Shown piece after piece: positions 57,321-64,000 of a DNA stretch of 64,000 nucleotides. The stretch's first letter is position 1. Each line of letters starts with the position of its first letter. Below the pieces are notes generated by a model. The model was not told the origin of the DNA. It made no database searches and saw nothing but the letters and a program-made list of their open reading frames with translations. The translations under genes and the position numbers were made by a program. This stretch comes from Poa pratensis. Lineage: Eukaryota > Streptophyta > Magnoliopsida > Poales > Poaceae. The stretch covers positions 42,841,983-42,905,982 of the forward strand of contig CAMZMU010000107.1 of assembly GCA_947311845.1 (NCBI GenBank), read 5' to 3'.

Positions 57321-57415
57321 TACTTCCTCCGTTTGGAAAAAGATGACGTTAAAATGGTTGTCTGTAGCACTAAAATATGTCTAGATAGCGACATCTTTTT
57401 CGGACGGAGCAAGTA
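57321..57415. mobile_element. Short Stowaway-type MITE
   Basis: Ends TACTTCCTCCGTTTGGAAAA and the inverse TTTTTCGGACGGAGCAAGTA, 95 bp, TA site, with an inner agatgacgtt/acatct pair. Confidence 0.75.
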
Positions 57416-58354
57416 CCTTATATGTGAAGAGCTCGCGGACAAGCCCTTTTATTTTTTTGGACGGGAAAAGGGTGAAGAGGAAGCTTTCATCACCGCTGCA
57501 GCGGGCATACGACTGTTTGAACCCTATCTAGCATCAACAAAGAAAGCAAAAACAGAAACAAAAAAACAAGGGACTCAAGACTCACATCGTTCACGCACAG
57601 ACGGGAGGGACGTAGTCAGTCCGTAGCTGGGACTGGAGCCTGGGAGGGGCGGCGGCGTTGGAAGCGATCTCGGCGGGCGAGCAAAGGGAACGCGGTCGGC
57701 GGCGTGGTGCGCATAAGATGCTTGACGGGTTGTTTCAGTTGATGGGCTCCGAAGGTGTCGACCGGTCCAACATAGCGTGGGCTGGGCCAACGGAGAAGAT
57801 CCGACGTCACGTTTTCTTTTTCTTCTCTGGATGGAATCGGTCGCCCATGAAACTATGAAGGGAAAAGCACGCCCTCCTGTGCGGCGCGCGGAGATTCGCG
57901 AAAACAGCTCGCTCGGCTTTATCGTGCGGGCATGTGACGTGACAGGGACAGCTAGTGGCCCCTTATTTCTTTCCATGACGTCTAATTACGTCTAATTGGT
58001 TTTTTTTTCCTGGCGTGGTTGACCCGCAGTTATTTCTCTGCCGGCCATACACGTCACTGTTCCACTAATTGGCATTCGACACATCCAATCGATTGGATAA
58101 ACTGGCCTACACGCGGTTTGTGGTATACTATACTGGAGTACATAGTAGGTTGCAGTCTGCTACAGTCTAGGCACTAGGGACACACCTCTCATGTACCAAC
58201 GAATATTTTTCACTCACTTTTTTGCGAAACATAGTACAAATGCACACGCTTATATACACTTACACACACATATTTTTGTCATAATTAGAATAATATGAAA
58301 CCAATTACAATGACAAATTTTGGTAAGCAAGTACTCCGTAGTACAAGATTTTTT
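57416..58354. other. Presumed leader region of the F-box gene and spacer
   Basis: The part 57525-57680 resembles 34610-34780. On the minus strand this is the upstream side of the F-box gene. Open frames on the minus strand (57575-57976) are low in complexity and not supported as genes. Confidence 0.35.
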
Positions 58355-58950
58355 TGTGCGGTAACCATGACTAATTAATTTGGTGATCACAACTAATTAA
58401 TCGTAGTGCTATATTTTGCATGTGTCTAACATAGAAAATGACGCCGTGTAATTAGTATGGTGACTGAGACTAATTAATATGATGACCACGCCTAGTTAAT
58501 CTGATAACTGCAGCTGAGATAACCGACGACCCCTTTTGTGTGTGTAATTAATCTGGTGACCATGACTAATTAATTTGGTAGCTACAACTAAGATATCGAC
58601 GAAGCGCTCTTTGTGTATCCGTGTAGAAAATGGAGTAGAGTAATTAATATCGTGATCATGACTAATTTATCTAGTGACTGCAACTAATTAATCTGGTAGC
58701 TGCAACTAAATACTAGGCGGTGTGCTCCTTTTTCAGATGTGTACAAAATGATGTTGAGTAATTAATCTAATAGCCGAGACTAACTAATATGGTGACCACA
58801 ACTAATTAATCTGATGACTGCAACTAACATATTCGTGTGCTCTTTTTTTGCATTTGTTTAGAAAATGTTTCTAATAATTAATCTGATTATTACAACTAAT
58901 TAATCCGGTAAATACAACTAAGATAATCGAGCGGAGTGCTCTTTGGAAAA
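58355..58950. repeat. Higher-order minisatellite
   Basis: A short AT-rich unit of about 22-24 bp around ctaattaatctggtgaccac recurs about 15 times with variation. It is embedded in a longer period of about 117 bp marked by (g/t)tgtnnagaaaatg at roughly 58427, 58620, 58740 and 58858. It is non-coding and does not match a transposon I know. Confidence 0.75.
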
Positions 58951-60937
58951 CTTGGTAGATACATCCAATCAACCTGAGAGGAAAAACATGGCAATTTGTT
59001 TTATTCAAGCAAACACAACTAGCTACTACCAAGCCAGCCCCAAGTAGAGCAATTTATTTAGGAAATGCGTTTCCGTATCCTTTCCCTTCAAAGATTTCTC
59101 GTGCCTTGACTTGTTTTGCTCTGCAAGATTCCTCGGCGCATGTGTAGTCACGGATCACATCCAGTCAATGCAAACAGTGGCACGCCAACAGTAGTCACGG
59201 AGTAATTAATGGGCCTGTTTTCCGTGCAGATGTGCAAGCCTCGGGACGTAGCTGCTCTTTGCGCGGTGGGTCGTGACGTCAAAAATATTGACGCTCGGGT
59301 GTTAGGACAGTTGGACGTGGTCAGCAGCCGCCGCTCGCACGGACTAATATATGGCGCCGCTCGATAGCACGGTCCAACTATGAAAGCTTAGCGACCCTGG
59401 AGGCGCCTGGTTTGTTGCTGCTATCAGACTTTCGTGGTGAAAGATACTAAAGTCCCGATTGGAGTTCCCGACTTCCCATAACTAGATGACCCGTTACGCG
59501 ACTGCGCAATGCCGGATGCAACTACCACATTGTTGCCAACTAATTTTATTTGTATTCATTTAACTTATACCATATAAAAACCCATTTGATTCCGAAAGTT
59601 ATGAAAGAACCGAGCAAAAGAGAAATCATGATCGATTCACCTCATTAAGGGAACATAAAGGGCAAAAGAACCGGGCTATACTGAACACTGAATCAATGAC
59701 ATAAAGGGGTGAATTAATGAGAGAATAATAGAGTTACAGACTGAATAAATGAGATAAATAACTGAAGCAATGAGAAAAACAAAACAATGAGAGCAAAATA
59801 ACTTAAAGAAATACTGAGAAAATAAGGATGAGTAAGCAGTAAGCATTTGACATCTAAAGAGGTAACAGAAACAAATTACTTGGGGATGGTTCATGCAGTA
59901 ATAAATACTCTCTTAGTCTATTACATAACATAGCTGAGTGAAGTCAGGCTACAATTTTTCAAATTTAATAACATAGTTACATTAGAAGTGTCGAACTATA
60001 AGATTGGGTTCATTGGCCTGAGTAGAAATAGGCAGGTGTCGTCTACTTCACGCAGCATGAAAATCTAAGAGCGAATTCGCCATAAGCATCACCATGGTTC
60101 AAATCACCTGATAAAGACTCATCTCCTTATTATTGTTTTGTCTTATTAGTCGCCAGATTGACCTGAAACAGGACAATTACCTGTTAGAAGATGGTCATTG
60201 TATTATCTTTCAGCAAAACTTAAACCTGAAATAAAATATTGAAAAATGAAACAAAGAACAGTTTCCTAATCCGTTGCGCAACTGCCGGAAGCAATACCGT
60301 ATTGTTGGCATAGGCTAATGAGATAAAAAAGAGTCGACATCATAAGGTATTCCTAAAACCACCTCCTTGCAAAATAAAATGGAGATTGTCTATTGACATA
60401 ACTCGAGTAATAATTTTATGAGTAATATTTAGACACGGCATTTGTGATTTAAAAAAATATGGCAACCGATACTGAGAAGCATTACACATCAAGCAGAAAA
60501 GCTCGTAACCCAAGCTATGAAAGTCTTGACTGAGAATTAAATGTAACATCCAATTAGGACATTCTGAAACTACAATACTACACAAACTCACAACATTTTC
60601 TTATCTCTCATCATCTTACACATATATTCTTTATCAGAATATTTGGTACATTCCAAAAGTGTGTTCCAGAGAGCAGACATTCGTGCCATTTCAGGAACCA
60701 TAGCAGCAGCTTGTGCAATTGTAGGGAGCAACTGCGATTGATAAAAAAAAATCTATAGTCACAAACCTCACAAATCTGAACACACAAAAAGCAGGTGTTT
60801 CATGCCACACAAATTCAAAATTCATGAATATGTTTCTTGGTCACTATGATCAGAAATCCTAAACTATGAACTCATGAATGAACCAAATAAAGGCAAGGTC
60901 TATACACTGAGGACAATATTTCCAGTTCATCTCCCAG
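58951..60937. other. Intergenic DNA with a dispersed 55-bp repeat
   Basis: No gene is recognised. A block around ccgttacgcgactgc..attgttg (59490-59545) has a related copy at 60270-60320. The stretch 59690-59840 is A-rich with many aatgaga motifs. Frames at 59676-59894 and 60340-60591 (minus) have no recognisable domains. Confidence 0.45.
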
Positions 60938-61070
60938 GAATGAAAGTAAGTTTGATGCCACATACAAAAAACAAAGTAAGTTTGATGCATTAAGGATATA
61001 GTTCCCATTTCAACTCATGAATGAAAGTAAGTTCAATGCACTAAGGATATAGTTTCCCTTTCAACTCCCA
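60938..61070. repeat. Short tandem repeat, period about 50 bp
   Basis: gaaagtaagtttgatgc occurs at about 60940, then aaagtaagtttgatgcatta at 60973 and aaagtaagttcaatgcacta at 61023, the last two with a shared aggatatagtt. Three partial copies are present. Confidence 0.7.
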
Positions 61071-64000
61071 AACCTTACTGTTTTACGGGTAACAAAAAAA
61101 TTAACTAAGAAACATATGTCAGTGAAAGTATGAAGTTGCAAACACTTTTCACCTGTTTAAATATTATATATACATGCCATGCAAACGACCAGGCCAGGAG
61201 GTACACAGTCCACAAGTTCAAGAAGAAAGGCAAGGACCGAAACAATAGGCTTTTCAATATCCACTCTATATGCTAAAACTGGTGCATGGTGTCTCTTACA
61301 TGAAAGATACGTTCTATCTACGGACTGCATTCAAACAACTTACACAGTTTAGCCACCTCTGACCACCATACATACATAGAATTGTAGTGTGTAATAGTGG
61401 TACCGTTAATAGTAAAATCAAAGGAAATTCTATAAATAGACATTACAAAGATAAATCACTTGGCCTTCCTAGAACAAAACTTGTTCAAAGGTGATTATTC
61501 ATATGAGATTAATTCCTATACGATATGATCCAACGCATCAAAGAGCCTCTATAGGAAAAATTCCTATAGGATCCAATCCAACAAACATCATATGATATTT
61601 CTTTGCATCAAAGGGGCCCTTACCTTTTTTTTCATTGTCGCTATTCAGCCCACACACCTAACCTTTCGACCACTCCACGACGTCCATGTCTTTGTTTTGT
61701 TTCTGTGAGTCTAACACCTGATCTGGTGGCGGCGTCTAACCCTAGCGACGAATAATTCCCCTCCGCTGAGGCTAAAACCTGTTTCCCATAGAACAAAGCC
61801 TAAAACTAATATCGTGACGTAGACTACCTTAGCCCGCACTGTCTGCACCACGTGGTGGAAAACTACTGATGTTTTCTAGGACATCTTATCTGCAGCTGTA
61901 CAATGTTGTAACCTTGATCAACAGCAGTGTTGCACTTTATATAAATTCCAGCAACTACAGTACTTCAATCAGTCTTGAGCAATTAAAATTGAGCTCATTT
62001 TTTGTCAGCTTCATAAAATTGAGATGTGGTATAAAAAGATCCTCCAACTCAAAAGCAACAAAAGCTCCATCCGGGTTACATGATATAATAGTAGATGCAC
62101 TCCTTAATGTATGCATCCTTAGGAAAAAGGTTTTCTTTAGTGAGGAAGTTGTAGGTACACAACTGGAGATGGCCATCACCATCAAAATGCCTGATCTAAA
62201 TAAAGGAACTACAAATCCTAGTGACACGCCATAAAACAGGTTTAAAAAGAATCGTGCAAGCAAGAAGAATTAAAGCTACAGCTTCACCAAATGGGTACTC
62301 CTATTGACACATCAGAAATTGGTCACGGAATTATAATTAAGCAAGAATAGATAGTGGAGGAGGAGAGAGACCTCAACGACAGCAGCAGGTTGGGGATGTC
62401 GCCGGAAGCAGCATGGCGTAGCGATTGGCGGCGACAAAAGCTTGGGGAAATGGTCGCCGGCAGCCGTAGCTCGGCGAGGCTATCGCTGCCTTCATCTTGA
62501 CAGCAATTTTTGCACTTGCACCAAAAAGAAAATGTAAACTCAAATCAGTTTGGCTACATAAGATTGTTGTTCTTCCTGCTGCTCTTTAAGTGTGCATCCC
62601 AACAACAGCCATGCATAGGTAAGAAAATACTCCACTAATTCAGACACATTAATTGATTGGCCCAGTCCACATATAGTCCCCTAATAAGTTGCACCTAAAA
62701 TAACACGAGACATGTATAGATGAAAGAAACTGAACTTTTTGAATGAATTTAATTTCCCCAGATTATATAGATGTAGAATAAATACTGAGGAATTTAATCA
62801 CAAGAAAATACGAATTGCAGGAAGAATTGACCAAACATGACACTTATATAGATGTAGATTAAATACTTGAGAAATGATGCATATGCCAGTATAGTACTAT
62901 AATGAGTAATATCATGTGGCTGGCTGTGGACCTTAAGTATGGTCTAAACAGAACATAGAGCTGAATGAAACAAGACGATGCCGCAAATATTCAATGGCTA
63001 GTTACTGGAGGACCTGAACGTGAGCATTAATGAACGAGCTGGGGAGTAAGAAACTATATATATTATAAGAATTTATATAATTGTAGTAGCTGGAACACTA
63101 CACTTAATTAATCAGTACTTGGATTTTGCTTTCCAAGTTAGATATGGCAGCAAACCGCTCCATATAGCACCCATGTCCATTCCCACACATCCAGACCGTG
63201 TCTTCTACATGAAAGCAGAAAGTTGTAAAAGAAACAGTAACAATTCGAATATACAAACAACAGAACCTACTAAAGCTATATCCCCTGAAATTTTGTGGAC
63301 TTAAAAAGATATAACAATGCCTGCCTTTTTCTGCCTATAAACGAGTGCTCTTACATGCATGATTACGAATTCCCTAACTCACAAATTTTATAACATATAA
63401 ATCAACAGTGCGGGCACCACGGTGTTTCTGCACAAAAGCAGCTGGGGTCTGCTTTATCTCACGAAATACATAAAATGTACTTATTATAGACCAAGCATTA
63501 TTACGTTATGTGACTATTAATAGACCAAACATGAAGCAATGAAGTCATGGAGATAAAGAGAACTTTATTGAAAAAATGACAGAAGGGAAACCGACATTTA
63601 CAGGCTGTGTGTTGCTATGAACTGAATCACTACTACTCAAGATCATCCTATTTCTTCATTTCCAGGGACCGATAATATTGATATCATAACATGGATAATA
63701 TTGATGTGGACATTTACATGCTGGGTATGAAACATGAAGACTGCAACGCAGAACAACATCAAGAAAAGGTCATGGAAATGTCTAGTCCTAGCTCATACAC
63801 CATAATTGGGTTCAGAGTGGCAAGCTTTATCGACAGAAACTGAATCAAAGAAGTTTTAAATTCAGCTTAGGCTTCAAACACCATTACAAAAATCAAGCGC
63901 TCATTCAAAATTTATATATTTCTTACATCGACTTGGCTCTGCAGCGATTGAACATAGCTGCTTATCTCATCCAGCTAAGCTTTTCCTGTAAGCCACACAT
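61071..64000. other. AT-rich intergenic DNA, right end
   Basis: No gene is supported. 61505-61620 contains two ctataggaaaaa/ttcctatagg pairs and ends with catcaaaggggccctt, like the end of a grass MITE, but the partner end was not found. 61869-62234 is open on both strands and unrecognised. 62370-62500 is GC-rich and on the minus strand gives about 40 codons from an ATG near 62496 before a stop; it might be the first exon of a gene. Confidence 0.4.

Noticed and set aside
57575..57976. 133-codon minus-strand ORF upstream of the F-box gene
   Set aside because: Pro/Arg/Ser-rich, no domain, several overlapping frames; more likely leader or promoter sequence.
61869..62263. Overlapping ORFs of 121 (plus) and 102 (minus) codons
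   Set aside because: Both strands are open in AT-rich DNA and neither shows a recognisable domain or splice context.

Overview
The window is nuclear DNA of a grass, most likely a Triticeae species (wheat, Aegilops or barley relative). The sequence itself supports this: several Stowaway MITEs with TA-CTCCCTCCG ends, a Copia element whose decayed pol resembles the BARE/Angela type, a 16.3 kb Tat-lineage Gypsy element, an Athila-type LTR with a tRNA-Asp primer site, and CACTA, PIF/Harbinger-like and Helitron-like elements. There is no sign of bacterial operons, CRISPR, or rRNA/tRNA genes. Genes are few, usually broken, and lie between or inside repeats.

Left part (1-15 kb): a fold-back pair of Athila-type LTRs with a gag stub (785-3737); GC-rich and AT-rich spacer; a complete Copia insertion on the minus strand (6101-11903, TSD AGCAT, LTRs about 2% different, pol decayed); a Stowaway whose loop has grown a (CA)n(TA)n microsatellite; a LINE scrap; and a pseudogene of an unrecognised grass family (13818-14782, minus).

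Middle (15-32 kb): a CACTA end and a 1.57 kb PIF/Harbinger-like element; two old ~4.3 kb tandem units (about 17.98-21.65 and 22.05-26.1 kb); an orphan third exon of a DUF1218 gene (21356-21620); the apparently intact three-exon DUF1218 membrane-protein gene (25820-27471, minus, 185 aa); and a Helitron candidate (28559-30023).

Gene-rich island (32.5-39.5 kb): a gene joining a ribosome-inactivating-protein (RIP) domain in frame to a BTB/BACK region (32501-33945, one frameshift near the N terminus); a second member of the unrecognised family (35504-36463, one stop codon); LINE debris; a partial BTB/BACK duplicate; and the 3' part of an F-box/LRR/FBD gene. The RIP-BTB and FBD genes lie tail to tail, and this junction is duplicated.

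The F-box gene is cut in an exon by the Tat element (39559-55853, TSD CTGCG) and resumes at 55854-57000. The Tat element has a frameshifted gag-pol on the minus strand with two RNase H domains, and on the other strand a spliced gene (40609-48124). That gene was itself hit by a 2546-bp CACTA element (TSD CGG) and a 1730-bp solo LTR (TSD GGCGC). When those two insertions and five GT-AG introns are taken out, the exon lengths sum to exactly 934 codons with every phase matching.

The right end (57-64 kb) is repeat-rich intergenic DNA with MITEs and a ~117-bp higher-order minisatellite. The best candidates for something new are the RIP-BTB fusion, the intact antisense gene inside a decayed Tat element, and the unrecognised two-member gene family.
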